Shown here in pieces: positions 9,425-20,681 of a stretch of DNA of 64,000 bases. The first letter of the stretch is position 1. Every line of letters starts with the position of its first letter. The notes below the pieces were generated by a model. It saw only the letters and a program-made list of their open reading frames with translations. It was not told the origin of the DNA and did no database searches. The stretch covers positions 213,932 through 277,931 of the forward strand of contig KE546968.1 in the NCBI GenBank assembly GCA_000442125.1, given 5' to 3'. Position numbers and translations under genes: made by a program. This DNA comes from Opeltia flavorubescens. Its lineage: Eukaryota > Ascomycota > Lecanoromycetes > Teloschistales > Teloschistaceae.

Positions 9425-11535
9425 ATGTCTGCCAAACTTGACATGGCTCTTGACGACGTCGTCATGACTGAGCGTACTGCTCGTAATGGTCGTCGCGGCC
9501 GTGGCGGTCGTGGACGTCGCGTTCCAAATGCTGGACGCAAGGTTACCGCACCCGCGGGAGGGATCCAGAAGACTACCAAGGCCACCAAGGGTCCCTTGAA
9601 GCCAGTTGTTCCAAATGGTCCACGCTCCGGAGGAAGTGACTCGAAAATCATCGTGAGCAATCTGGTGAGGTTTCTTGAACTATGATTTCTTGCTTGATCA
9701 TTGCTGACTTAGTCCAGCCCAACGATGTGACAGAGAAGATGGTCAAGGTATGTCCTGTATAAGGCCTCCGATATCTCGAATTTCTTCGCCACCTCTACCG
9801 TGATTATCAAGTGTTGCGACGAGTATATCATACTGGGGAGTGTCGACCGTACTTTCTGTTTAAGGGACGTATACACTATGATGGCCGAAGTATGGACCGA
9901 TGACCATTGGATTCACTCCTCTCACCAGCTTTTGCTCGCTTTTCCTTCAAAGCTTGACGCAAAGCGCATGAGAGTTGAGTAGATGAAATCTGGTCTTGCA
10001 ATTGTTGAAGCTACGTTCTGGACCTGTCTGGCAAACAGGCTCCGCGAGCATCACGCAGACCACGGTCGGGAGGATGCTTTGAGAAGAAGTTTCCACTTAA
10101 TTGGTTCCGTGACATTGAGCATCAGCGAGCATAGCAGTGAGAACAGCCAGTGCAATACCCAGTCACCACAGGAACATCTATCAAACCTGACTTGGCTCGA
10201 CTCTTCAAATTCGGACAGCATACCCTAAACACGGTAATTGACATGAGCCTGACATATCCTGGAAGGGTATATCAAACTTCCAACATTATTATGGCGCCAC
10301 GATTCTACAGCTGGCTTTGCATATGACTATCAACGGCGATCTACTATGAGAGCAACCAACCTCTCGGAACTTCATCAGCTGGTACCGCTCCTATCGACTC
10401 GTAAAGCTCAAGGCCTGCACTAATGGCGTGAAGTCTTTCACATCACCTACGAAAAAACGACTGTCCAGCATACTTGATCTATGGTTGATCTTTTCTTTGA
10501 CACTACCGCTTGACTTCTGGAGCTCAACCGCATCTAAATATCACAACATGCTTCTCTGGAGATTGGAAATTTACTATGGGACTCATATACTGGACCTTGG
10601 ATCCGGCTAATGGACTATCAGTCTCACAATTGGGTACCGGATGATAATCATGTCGAATTTCTTGGATTGCATGAACTAACCAATACTAACACTCACTGCT
10701 CGCTTGCTGATGCTCAACATGTGGTCTCGCTCGTTCATTTCGTCTAGCATCTCAGAGTCCTTGATTCCGAGATCCGATCGTCGCTTGTCCTTGCGTTGTC
10801 CTTCATCCGATCGTTCGATTATACATGTCTAACCTCGCGGCTGCCGATCGACTAACCAAATGGTCATTCTCAATTCTAGGATTATTTCAGCGACGCTATT
10901 GGTCCTGTCAAGAGGGTGACTCTTTCCTATGGAGCAAACGGGGTCATGAATGGCACTGTCACCATCATCTTCGTTCGAGCCGACAGCGCAACTAAAGCAC
11001 TGGAAACCCTCAATGGCATTAAGGTTGACAACCGTCCCATGAAGGTACAACTACTGCAAAATACTTGCTCCGTCTACAAGACCTGACAGACCCCAGATTG
11101 AAGTTGTATTGGACGCTTCCAAGGCTGCAGCTACCGTTCCCACCAAAGGATTGAGCGACCGCATTACGTACGTGCTTCCAGTATGATCTTATTTGGAAGC
11201 AGCCGCTTACTTTGAACAGTGCTGGCGCCAAAGGACCAAAGCCAGCCACAGCCGATAAATCAGCCACCAATGGTGCCGCAACCCGTGGTGGACGCGCTGC
11301 TCGCGGACGTGGAGGACGTCGTGGACGTAATGCTGGGCGTGCCAAGCCCAAGACTGCCGATGAACTCGATGCCGAGATGGTCGATTACTTCGACCCTTCC
11401 AATGGTGCCGGCGATGCTGCTGCCAATACCAATGGCACCGCACAGCCTACTGGGGATGCTGGCATGGATGAGATCGCCGTAAGCATCCCCCCTCTTTGGC
11501 CTCTGTGAACCACACTGACCCAATTTCTTTAGTAA
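9425..11535 (+). CDS. YRA1: Yra1/ALYREF-type mRNA export adaptor
   Basis: Six exons: 9425-9664, 9718-9747, 10880-11044, 11097-11167, 11220-11478, 11533-11535 (255 residues). REF proteins bind spliced mRNPs through TREX and hand them to Mex67 for export. Order: N-terminal short helix SAKLDMALDDVV (the UAP56/Sub2-binding type motif), an Arg/Gly box with RNGRRGRGGRGRR, a central RRM (RNP2-like KIIVSNL; RNP1-like NGTVTIIFVRA) from about residue 75 to 160, a second RG box (RGGRAARGRGGRRGR) and a C-terminal helix KTADELDAEMVDYF. This two-RG-box layout is that of Yra1 and S. pombe Mlo3. The second intron is 1,132 bp, far larger than any other in the window, and lies inside the RRM. The last intron falls directly before the stop, so the final exon adds only TAA. 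Confidence 0.92.
9748..10879 (+). other. 1,132-bp intron of the YRA1-like gene
   Basis: The 5' site is GTATGT and the 3' site TTCTAG. Two perfect branch-site-like motifs are present: TACTAAC at 10684-10690, too far upstream for the used acceptor, and GACTAAC at 10850-10856, about 24 bases before it. Reading through the 5' splice site gives V-C-P-V-stop (TAA at 9760), so a retained intron would truncate the protein in the RRM. The intron has no convincing open frame and no tRNA. I could not recognise a snoRNA. Confidence 0.8.
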
Positions 11536-12405
11536 GTGACACAATACCGATGGTCCAGGGGGAACCGACATCACCCAATCCTCATAAACAGAATGCACTT
11601 TTTCCTTTTGAGTTTCGACTGAGAGTCAGAACAGATTTTACGGATGGTTCGGGGTGTGCTAGTAGCACCCACATTTCTTTTGTCATGACGGCAGCAGCCC
11701 AGGCGTTTTCAAGGAAGGATGGAAAGGGGAGATCACATTGAATGGATCATTATTATCACATCAATCGGTCTGGCTGCTGCTGCAAATGCTTGCTGTCTTT
11801 TCACAGAGAATGTAGTTATCCACAAAGCAGCTTTTTCATTTGGGTATTTTTCTTCCACATATGGACTGGGAAATATGCATGCGCTTTTTTGGGATGTCAA
11901 TGGTGTAAAGTAGTAGAGAGGTTAGGATAATCGGATACAAAGCATTTTTTGAACGGTCGGTCATATTTTGTAATTCGTGACTGAGCGGCACTGATCTCTT
12001 ATGTAAAACTGGGAGTGAGGGTGCAGATATCTCCTTTCACCGACACTCCCTTTTTTTCACATTGTGGCACACCCTCTCGAAACCTACTTCATTTCTCAGT
12101 CATATATTAGGCATAGATATGAATTCTTCAGTAGCATTCCCTGTCAATCTATCCAATAACACGGTAATTGCACTTGTTTAATGCTCACATCGAAGAAGCA
12201 TTAACATCTGAAATTCTTTTGCTTACCCCAACGCAAGTCCTTCTATCGTCATGAAAGTTTCATGTATTCGTAAAGATGTCTTTTTTTTAATTACAGTATA
12301 GGTGTCTCTCATATATCATCTCCCGTGAAAATTTCCTGGAAATCATACATATCATAGATTCATCAAATTTCTTTGCCAAACAAGGAAGGTAAATGTACGT
12401 ATATC
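11536..12405. other. Intergenic 3' of YRA1-like gene
   Basis: AT-rich, with the YRA1-like 3' UTR. Two overlapping plus-strand frames of about 62-64 codons (11719-11930) do not look coding. Nothing else seen. Confidence 0.5.
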
Positions 12406-12849
12406 TCAATATCTCTTCTCCGGCCTCGGCTCCTCCACGTTTATTGTCGTTCTATTTTGAACTTGCTTAACCCTGGAAGCCCGAGTTTCTCCTTTCCGGG
12501 TCGTTGAAGGTGCTAAGTCGCCATCTTTTTGTGACGGGTTTGAAATTCGTATGCTTTGTGTATTGTATGAGGCTGGAAAGGGGTTCTGCAGGTGTTCTGC
12601 TAAGATAGAAATCAGTTGACTAGGTTCGAGTTTCACATGCTGGGCGTAAGGCTGCTGTGGCTGCTTGGGTTGTCATTGGGCCAATGGAAGCGCTGTGGGT
12701 GTTTTGTCGATGAGATCCATGGCGTATTCGAAGATTAGAAGTGACATTTGGCAGACTGGAAGGATATCTGCCGCTGTTCGGCTGGGAAGTGCTTCGAATC
12801 GACTTGTAGGGGCTTGACAGGGTCTTAAAAGTCCGTATCGCTGATGCAT
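12406..12849 (-). pseudogene. Coding-like frame split by one in-frame TGA
   Basis: Starting at an ATG at 12849 on the minus strand, one frame reads 58 codons with protein-like character (ADILPVCQMSLLIFEYAMD), then TGA at 12673-12675, then 88 further open codons (including KLEPSQLISILAEHLQNPF) to a stop at 12406. The context is CAA-TGA-CAA. A competing frame of 100 codons with its own ATG overlaps the first half (12922-12620), so which frame is used is not settled. I do not recognise the product. It could be a gene with one stop acquired by a CGA-to-TGA change, a gene using stop read-through, or chance. It lies 135 bp downstream of the DUF7730-type gene on the same strand. Confidence 0.35.
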
Positions 12850-12984
12850 CTCTCTCTATACAATGGGAAAACAGCTTCAAACCGGAATAAGTGTGAAGGT
12901 GTAGTACACTTGAGTGCCTCATGAAACCCGCTGGAGAGCATATTATCTGGAGCTGGTAAGTCTATTAGCTTTTGCTGTCCGTGC

Positions 12985-14037
12985 TCAAGAAGTTTCTTCC
13001 GGGCTTGAGACTTGGGAAGCTGATTTTCTCAACGGGTGGGCCAAAGTAGATTTATGATCCGAGCAGACGACACTCCTGATATGATCCTCCAACAGCTTCG
13101 TCATTTGGTACACGGTGTGCCCAAATTCGAACCAGACATTCCCAGAAGCTTCATATTCTAGATGAAATGTCTTGAGATTTCTCACTTGCAGAAGACACTG
13201 CAGCCACCAATCAGCATCCATATCCGGATACGATCTTGCATATTCTCCCACAAGCCCTACGCGTAGGTGCTTTAGAGCAGGCATATCCTCCGCGATGATG
13301 GTCCACATTAGTTTCCAGCTATTTGGAGCAGGGTTTATCCATGCAAAGGTATTTTTGATATTGGTGACTTCGAGATGGAGTTCCAGAGAGCGGATGTGTG
13401 CCAGTCGCTGAGGCAAGATACTCCGTGAGAAAAGGAGGAATAGATCCTGATGATCGAAGTCAAAGGTGTTTCGTGCATACATGGCATGGACAGCTTCGAT
13501 ATAAATTTGCCTGCAAGTCTGCAGCAAGGCGAGGTTACCATTTGCCGTCGAAGCCAGCAGAGGAGCTCTATCATGGCAGGTGCGAGCAGCAGCGGGCCGG
13601 CAACCGCGAACGAGGTCAGATCGCCAGAGAGGGTAGCAACGAACGTGAGCGAGGTAACAACCCTTACGAACAATGTGAACAAGGTTACTACCAAGGACGT
13701 AGTTGTAAATTTCTTCGCGAATCTCAAACGGCAGTCTCGCCAGGAGGTGACAAGGTGGTTTTGGCTCTCCGAAGCGATAACAGGAAAGTTGACGCATTCG
13801 CCGCGTCGGTAGCATTTGGGGGGCATACTTGATCATCTCCTCTTTCTTCTTCTTCTCGTCGGCAGCGAAGCGCTTCTCAACCTTGCGCGTGTCTCGAGAT
13901 GGCTGCGGCCATATGCACTTGATCAAGCTCTCACCGGCAACGTATACAAGTAAAACGGGCAAGAGACAGCATCCTCCAGCGATATTGAAACAATGACGGA
14001 GCGCCCTTCTCTTCCCCCCAGGTCGCCTGGAAGACAT
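12985..14037 (-). CDS. DUF7730-type fungal protein
   Basis: A single exon of 350 codons from the first in-frame ATG (MSSRRPGGKRR). A hydrophobic stretch near residues 20-38 (CCLLPVLLVYVAGESL) suggests a membrane anchor or signal anchor. The rest has the layout of the large filamentous-fungal DUF7730 group: LARLPFEIREEIYNYVLG (an F-box-like first helix), then LALLQTCRQIYIEAVHAMYARNTFDF and LPQRLAHIRSLELHLEV. This pattern is found in many copies in Pezizomycotina; the biochemical function is not known. Open sequence runs upstream of the ATG for about 11 codons without another ATG, so an extra 5' exon is possible. Confidence 0.75.
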   Translation of the reverse strand: MSSRRPGGKRRALRHCFNIAGGCCLLPVLLVYVAGESLIKCIWPQPSRDTRKVEKRFAADEKKKKEEMIKYAPQMLPTRRMRQLSCYRFGEPKPPCHLLARLPFEIREEIYNYVLGSNLVHIVRKGCYLAHVRCYPLWRSDLVRGCRPAAARTCHDRAPLLASTANGNLALLQTCRQIYIEAVHAMYARNTFDFDHQDLFLLFSRSILPQRLAHIRSLELHLEVTNIKNTFAWINPAPNSWKLMWTIIAEDMPALKHLRVGLVGEYARSYPDMDADWWLQCLLQVRNLKTFHLEYEASGNVWFEFGHTVYQMTKLLEDHIRSVVCSDHKSTLAHPLRKSASQVSSPEETS

Positions 14038-15177
14038 GATCAATCCGGTCGAAGGAGTGAGACAATTCAAAGGTTAGGACACAAGACAATCGAGAATAGC
14101 GGGAAATCGTGCTGTCAAAAACCAAGGTACATCTTCTTATTATGTATGAGGCACCGAATGGCAGTGTACATCAGGTGGGGAAATGCTGCCTTGTTTTAAT
14201 GATGCTGGCGAACTGGCAATAGAAGGTACGAACATTAGGCTAAGGCGTATTCACTCATGGACCTTAGGAACACGGTCATTCAGCCTTCTCTTCGAATACT
14301 GTGAGAGTGGGTGCAGATTGCAAATAGTCTAGTTGCTAATGCATCGTATACCTCGTGTATGTATAGCTTTGATGACCGTCTTCGTACTTTATTTAGACAC
14401 GAGCATCGAGTAATTGAGAAGTGAACACGAAGCCCATATTGCAGGGATAAGACCCTTTGGAAGAGAAGACACACTCGCTTGGACTTGTCCGGTATAGATC
14501 TATCTGATTGGTCTCCTTTGACTGCACTATTATCTATTCAGCACATACCTGCATTTCTTGTTTCGAATTCGTCTCGTCCGGCAATTGCACGTCATCTCCG
14601 GCAAAAAGGGCACTAGGAAATTCCGAATCGTTCCCCGCAAACTATTTCCACGTTTTGCGTACATACTCCTATTGAACAATCATGCAGCATTGACCAGAAT
14701 TCCCCCTCTTAACCGGCTACGTTGACCCAATGCCCCTTGACAGCTTTAGCTAGGTATGAAAAGAGCAATGGCACGTTCCAGAACACGAGATCGACCCGGG
14801 TAATCTATAATGAAAATGTCTGGAAAAAGCTACCACGCATTCTCCCTTCGTGTGCTATGCCCAGAGGTGCTTCCAAGCCATTCCGGTGCAGCGGACATTG
14901 GCTATAAACTCTCCCACCATCGTTCATCTCCAACCGTCAGCCACAGCTCCACGGTCCTTTCCTCCACATCCGCCTGCCCCTCCTCCGCAAAATGTGGGGT
15001 CAACCCTGGATGGAGAGACCTCGATATGACGATATGAACGATCCATAAAGCCAATTGGCCTGCTCTTCTTCGATTCTCTTCTCCTCAAGTCATTCATCTG
15101 GACTACTCGACCGTCATTCTTCAACTATACGCCTTTCCTGCCTTCTCATCAAGACAGTCCCTAATCAAGTTCATATC
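14038..15177. other. Intergenic between DUF7730-type gene and ADH
   Basis: Holds the two divergent promoters. The last 250 bp are C/T-rich and look like the ADH leader. Short overlapping frames on both strands are not supported as genes. Confidence 0.5.
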
Positions 15178-16508
15178 ATGTCTCAAAACATCCCCGAAAA
15201 GCAATGGGCTCAGGTCATTGAGAAGACCGGTGGTCCAATCGAGTACAAGCAGATTCCAGGTACATCACTCCAAAACCAGCTTGAACTTCCAATTGTCTGA
15301 CCTATATCAATAAAGTCCCCAAGCCCGGCCCCGATGAAGTCCTCGTCAACATTAAATACTCCGGCGTCTGCCACACCGACCTCCACGCCGTCAATGGAGA
15401 CTGGCCTATCCCCACCAAACTCCCTCTCGTCGGCGGCCACGAAGGTGCCGGTATCGTCGTAGCTCGCGGTGAACTGGTAAAAGACATCGAGATTGGAGAA
15501 CACGCCGGCATCAAGGTGAAAAATACTACGATACGCTCTATCGACCTTATCTGACAACGTTTCTTCCAGTGGCTCAACGGCTCCTGCCTCTCCTGCGATT
15601 TCTGCCAACAAGCCGACGAGCCCCTCTGTCCCAAAGCCTCACTGTCAGGCTACACCGTCGATGGCACATTCCAAGAATACGCCATCGGTAAAGCCGCCCA
15701 CGTCGCTCGTATCCCCAAAGAAGTCCCCCTCGACGCCGTCGCTCCCGTCCTCTGCGCCGGCATCACTGTCTACAAAGGCCTCAAAGAATCCGGCGTTCGA
15801 CCTGGCCAAAGCGTCGCTATTGTCGGAGCCGGTGGCGGTTTGGGCTCACTGGCATGCCAATATGCGAAAGCGATGGGTATTCGCGTCATCGCTATTGATG
15901 CCGGTGAAGAGAAGGAGAAGATGACGAAGGAGTTGGGCGCGGCTGCGTTTTGTGATTTCTCGAAGAGTAAGGATTTGGTCAAGGATGTGCAGGCTGCGAC
16001 GGAGGATGGGATGGGCCCGCATGCGGTGTTGTTGGTGGCCGTTAGTGAGAAGCCGTTTCAGCAGGCTGCGGAGGTGAGTGGCTGGCTCCTTACCTTTCTC
16101 TGATGTTTTGTTTTGCACGGACTGATGATGTCGTTTTTATCTGGAATAGTATGTCCGCCCTCGCGGCACCGTCGTCGCCATCGGTCTTCCTGCAGGCGCT
16201 TTCCTCAAAGCTCCCGTTTTCGAAACGGTCATTGGCATGAAGACTATTAAGGGCTCCTACGTCGGGAACCGAAAGGATACTTCCGAGGCTTTGGATTTCT
16301 TCAAACGAGGGCTTATCAAGGCACCGTTTAAGACTATCGGGATGAGCGAGTTGCAGAAGGTTTATGATATGATGCGTAAGTTTTTTCTTCTTTTTCAACT
16401 CTGAAAGTGGCTGGTGGGGTTTAGGTTTCTGGTGGCTAGGCTAATGATTGTGATTTCGTAGATGAGGGGAAGATTGCGGGAAGGTATGTTGTTGATACGA
16501 GTAAGTAG
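15178..16508 (+). CDS. Zinc-dependent alcohol dehydrogenase (ADH1 type)
   Basis: Five exons (15178-15259, 15316-15515, 15570-16073, 16150-16375, 16462-16508) give 352 residues, the normal length of the fungal tetrameric cytosolic ADH. It interconverts ethanol and acetaldehyde with NAD. Catalytic zinc ligands lie in [11 protein letters not shown] and GGHEGAG; the structural zinc site is the four-cysteine cluster in [15 protein letters not shown]; the Rossmann motif is [16 protein letters not shown]; the next acid, in AIDAGEEK, indicates preference for NAD. The C-terminus ends GRYVVDTSK as in the family. Introns are 56, 54, 76 and 86 bp, all GT-AG. No mitochondrial presequence is present. Confidence 0.95.
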
Positions 16509-16740
16509 TAGGAGAGATGGACGGACACAAACAAGGCGGTCTTAGCAATGGAGGGATGGTGGAAGAAGGGTCATCACATCAATTGTATCATTGAAAATCA
16601 AAAAGACCATTTTGAGGCATATCTACTTCGTTGCCATCGTTCATTCATTCACCCGCCCCCTTCGCCCTTTACCCCTTCTCTCCTTCTGTCTCTCTTGATC
16701 CCCTTCCCCCCTTCTCCCCTAACCCCTCCCTATTCCCTCC

Positions 16741-18313
16741 TCACTCCCCCTCCACCTCCTTACTCTTACTCCCCATAGGCCCCCTCTTAACCATAATGCT
16801 CATAACCTCAAACAGCGCATCTGCCGCGGCCATCGTCGTATGCTCGGCATTAGTATCATAAGCAGGCGCCACCTCCACAATATCCGCCGCCACGAAATTT
16901 ATCCCCTCCAGACCGCGGAGGATAGTCCTCAATTCGCGCGTAGACCACCCGCCGGTTTCGGGGGTGCCGGTTGCGGGGGCGACTGGTCATATCCCGTCAG
17001 CGTTAGCACACCTCTCTAATCAAAGGGGATATGAGAGAGGGAAGAAAAGAAACATACAAGCAGGATCCAAAGTATCAATATCAATACTCAAATACACCGG
17101 CCTCTCCACCCCCACCCTACTCCTCAACTTCTTCACAATCCCCTCCACACCAATCGTATCAATCTCCCTCGCCTCCACAATCTCAAACCCGCAATACCCG
17201 TCGTTTTCATAATCGCTCATCCCGCTCAACGTAGTCCTTATCCCCGCATGGATCGACGAGTCATTTGCAAGCAAACCTTCAAGATGCGCGTGGTAGAAAT
17301 ACGTTCCGTGGTTGATGGAGGCTTGGGCTGAGGGGGCGCCGCCGAAGACTTTCGGGCGCCAGGTATCGAGGTGGGAGTCGAAATGGATTACGGCTATGGG
17401 GCCGTAGGCAGCGACGACGGAGCGGAGGAGGGGGAGGGTGATTGTGTGATCGCCTCCGAGGGTTATCAAGCGGGGGAGGGTGAGGCCCTGTTTCGAGGGG
17501 CCGGGGGAATGGGGGTTTGTGAAGGGGATGCGGGTTAGGAGTTTATTGTGGCCTTGCTCGATTTGTTGGATTGCGTAGGCGTTGTCATAGCTGTTTGTCG
17601 TTGGTTTGGTCAGTATCAAGTGGGTAATTCATGTTGGAATTTCGGTTCTTGGATTCTTTGGATGGGGAAGGGAAGGGGGAAAGGAGAGAGAGAGAGAGAA
17701 AAAGGGGCGTACGATGTCACGGGAATATCTCCACAATCTATGACTTTGGCCCAGCTGTTGAAGGGGTTCGTGTCTAGGGGGACGTTGTATCCGCCGCTGA
17801 AACGGACTTTGCGTGAGCCTTTGGTTTTTTCCGAGAGTTGGTAGTAAGCGTGTGGTCCGCTGCTAGAGAACGTACTATAAATTGAGACGTCGAGAACCTT
17901 GTCTGATTCCGGAGGGTCCGAATCGAGCACCTGGTCGATAGGATGTACCGGTATCGAACGGTGCTCCTGGTAAACGAATTCAGTCACATTTCCACAGACA
18001 GTTGAGATCTCTGTTGTACCAATGAAAGCAATGTCGTATTTCAACTCGTCACTTGCTAAGCATGGGAAATACGGCAATCGCCCAAATGTCGAGATTCCTG
18101 AAAAGACGGAATCTGCCTGGCAGAGCATTAACTTCGTTTCCTCGATTTCATCCACAATTGACTCACCTGTGTCCCACCATCGCCAGGAATGTTATCGAAT
18201 GCGGTGTACCAGAGACCCTGATGAGGTCCCTGGATGGGTACTTGATCATGATGACCGTCATGAGCCAGCACCGCGGCTGCAAAGCAGAGTATAGAGGCAA
18301 TATTCTGGATCAT
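16741..18313 (-). CDS. Secreted agmatinase-type ureohydrolase
   Basis: Six exons (18313-18167, 18116-18020, 17966-17876, 17796-17713, 17590-17058, 16982-16741) give 397 residues. The protein starts with a signal peptide ([20 protein letters not shown]), followed by [16 protein letters not shown]. Manganese-binding motifs of the arginase/agmatinase fold are intact: GGDHT (about residue 184), FDSHLDTW (about 207) and [10 protein letters not shown] (about 308), followed by [12 protein letters not shown] across the last intron. The substrate loop [17 protein letters not shown] is as in agmatinases, which split agmatine to putrescine and urea. A secreted or vacuolar/ER location, inferred from the signal peptide, fits use of extracellular guanidino compounds. 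Guanidinobutyrase is an alternative specificity. Introns are 50-122 bp. Confidence 0.9.
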
Positions 18314-19076
18314 GATGGAGTAATTGATAGTTGTGAAATCAATTTGTAGAAGTTTACCAGTTTGTGGGATGAAGAAGTCGGCATGCTGCGGGAAACCATA
18401 TTGGTATGGCTGAAGTCATAGCAAGGCTACCCCGTAACCTAGTTTACTTTGTACGCCATTGGTGCTGTGCTTCCCCAGTAATTGGTGACGAGACCACACG
18501 CCAGGGCGGCGCCATGAGCAAACGAAGCGGATGTGGTCCCAATCACATCAGTAGAGCAGAATCGCTAACGACTGCTGCTAAGTGCAAGGGCTCCTTCCCA
18601 AGATCCTAGCTCTCCAAAGAACGCTTGGAGGATGGAGAGGCGGTGGGGGTTCTCAAAATGTAAGACGAGTCTGAGAAAGCATCGATCGGTGTCAAAGATC
18701 AATTGAATCAATCCATGAGCGGAAAGGTTCAAGGCGACGATTTCCAGTAGAAATTCTTGTATCCATTGTGGGGCTTACTCGATTCTCAACAAAAAGATCC
18801 ACCGGCTACGACTACCGTGAATGATCCAGAACGTGCCGATAGGTTAGGTCTGGACCCTTAATAAGGTATGCGTATCATTTTTGACGTGCCAGGACGAAAG
18901 AGGAAGGACGAAGGGAGAGAATTGTCGGTCGGTGATAAGGCTAGCGTGGGGCCCAATGCAGCTTATCGAGTGTATTCTGCATACTTGTAGACTCGTTACT
19001 TTTTGAGATAATCGGACTGATGCATACTTGCTTTTACCGGAAACCGCTTCCATGTCCTTGGGACAAGCGTATTTCG
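18314..19076. other. Intergenic between agmatinase and MATE genes
   Basis: Agmatinase promoter plus the MATE 3' end. A 67-codon plus-strand frame at 18406 has no coding character. Nothing else seen. Confidence 0.5.
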
Positions 19077-20681
19077 TCACCTTTCTTCACCGTCTTCAGG
19101 TTCACCAATGCCGTTCTCCACCCGGTCGTCGTGGTCCATTCGTTCAAAAGCCTTCTTGACCTGGTAGTCCCAATTGCTAAAAGCGACGATGATCCATTCG
19201 ATGAAACCGACCAGGTACAATGCAATGCACTGACCGACCCACAATCCTTTCAGGCCCCATCCGTGGAAAGCAAGATATATGCCGAGTGGGAGGGCTCCAC
19301 CGTAATAGCTGATGATGTTGACCGCTGCTCCGATATGCTGCCTTCCCATACCTCGAAGACTGCCGCCGCAGCTGCCGTTGAGACCGTCCGCAATCTGAAA
19401 GAGCGCAACGTATGGTAGAACTTCTGCCGTCATTTTGACAACACTCGCGTCGTCGTTGAATATCTTAGCGAAGTTGTCCCTAGTGCCCATTAAGATGGCT
19501 AGGACGATTGCTCCAAGGAACATGCTTAACCATGCCGATGTNTTTGCTGCTCTTGCAGCCCCCTTTGCGTTTTTGGCACCCAGGAGATTGCCCACGCGGG
19601 CACTGGCAGCAACGCCTTGTCCGAATGGGATGGTGGTCATAACTTGATCAGCGGTCATAATGACAGACTGTGCTGCAAGGGGGATAGTCCCCAACCTGCC
19701 AGCTGCAAGTGCCACGATCTCGAAGGCCCACCATTCTGTTCCCACATGTGCTACGCCAAGCGCTGCGAGTCTTGAGAAGGTGCCCATATTGTGTAGACAT
19801 TTTCTGGACCAGCCGCCCCAGCACTCGGAACCTTGGACGAAACGGGCGTATGCCACCAGGAGGAGGAATGATAGCCAGTATGAGATGCCTGTAGCGATCG
19901 GTGCTCCTAGCAGGCCAATTTTGAAGGTGTATACGAAGAGGAAGTTGAGACCAGCGTTGATAGGCGAGGTGATGAGTAGAACATAGGTACCTGGTCTCAT
20001 GATCTCTGCAGATCGTCAGCATGGAGATGCCCCGGGGGTGGAACACGTACCTTGAGCTTGCAAGTACTTTTTCATCGCTTCAAAATAGATGTAGCCAAGA
20101 CCACCCGGTATCAAGCAGCACAGAAATTTACGACTGTCCCTCGAAAGCTGTTCCTCCTCGCCAAGCGCTATGAAAAGCGGTTCCGAGAAAATCCATAGTA
20201 CAACGACGGGAATATAAAACAGCCCCAAGATGATGAAAGCTCTTTGGAGTACGACTCCGAGATCGTGTCGGTCTTTACTACCAGTGAATGATGAAGAACA
20301 AAGCGTGTCCAAGGCAGTTGTCCCGCCAAGGGCGATGAGCCATGCTGAAGCCATTGCAAACATGTAGGCAAAGGCAGCAGTGGCCAGGTCCTCAGGCGAG
20401 CCACGTCCGACAATCACCACAGATATGGTCTGCAACGAGTTCTGCAGTGCGTAGGCCAATACAACAGGTATCGAGCCTTGCAAAAGGATCTTAAACTCTG
20501 TCAGGATTTTTCTGGACCTCGGTTGTTTGGACTCCTCTAGGATATAGCTTTCAGGACTATCATCAGTCTTGGGCAGAAGGCTTGATGTTTCATTAGGAGG
20601 ACTGTCGGTTGATGATGGCTTTTGTTTGCTCTGGCGAAAAGGATTGGAAAACCATCCATGAGTTGAACCAGTCTCACCCAT
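19077..20681 (-). CDS. MATE-family multidrug/toxin exporter
   Basis: Two exons (20681-20051, 20005-19077) give 519 residues. After a hydrophilic N-terminal 65 residues ([11 protein letters not shown]) come about twelve hydrophobic segments in two repeats, e.g. [18 protein letters not shown] with the first-helix Gln/Asn pattern, [15 protein letters not shown] (the MATE CxQ-like cap region), and in the second half [19 protein letters not shown] and [21 protein letters not shown] proteins export organic cations or toxins with proton or sodium antiport, in fungi at the plasma membrane or vacuole. An N at 19542 falls inside a codon after AKGAARAA. The intron is 45 bp, GTACGT...CAG. The gene shares its upstream region with an MFS exporter. 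Confidence 0.92.
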
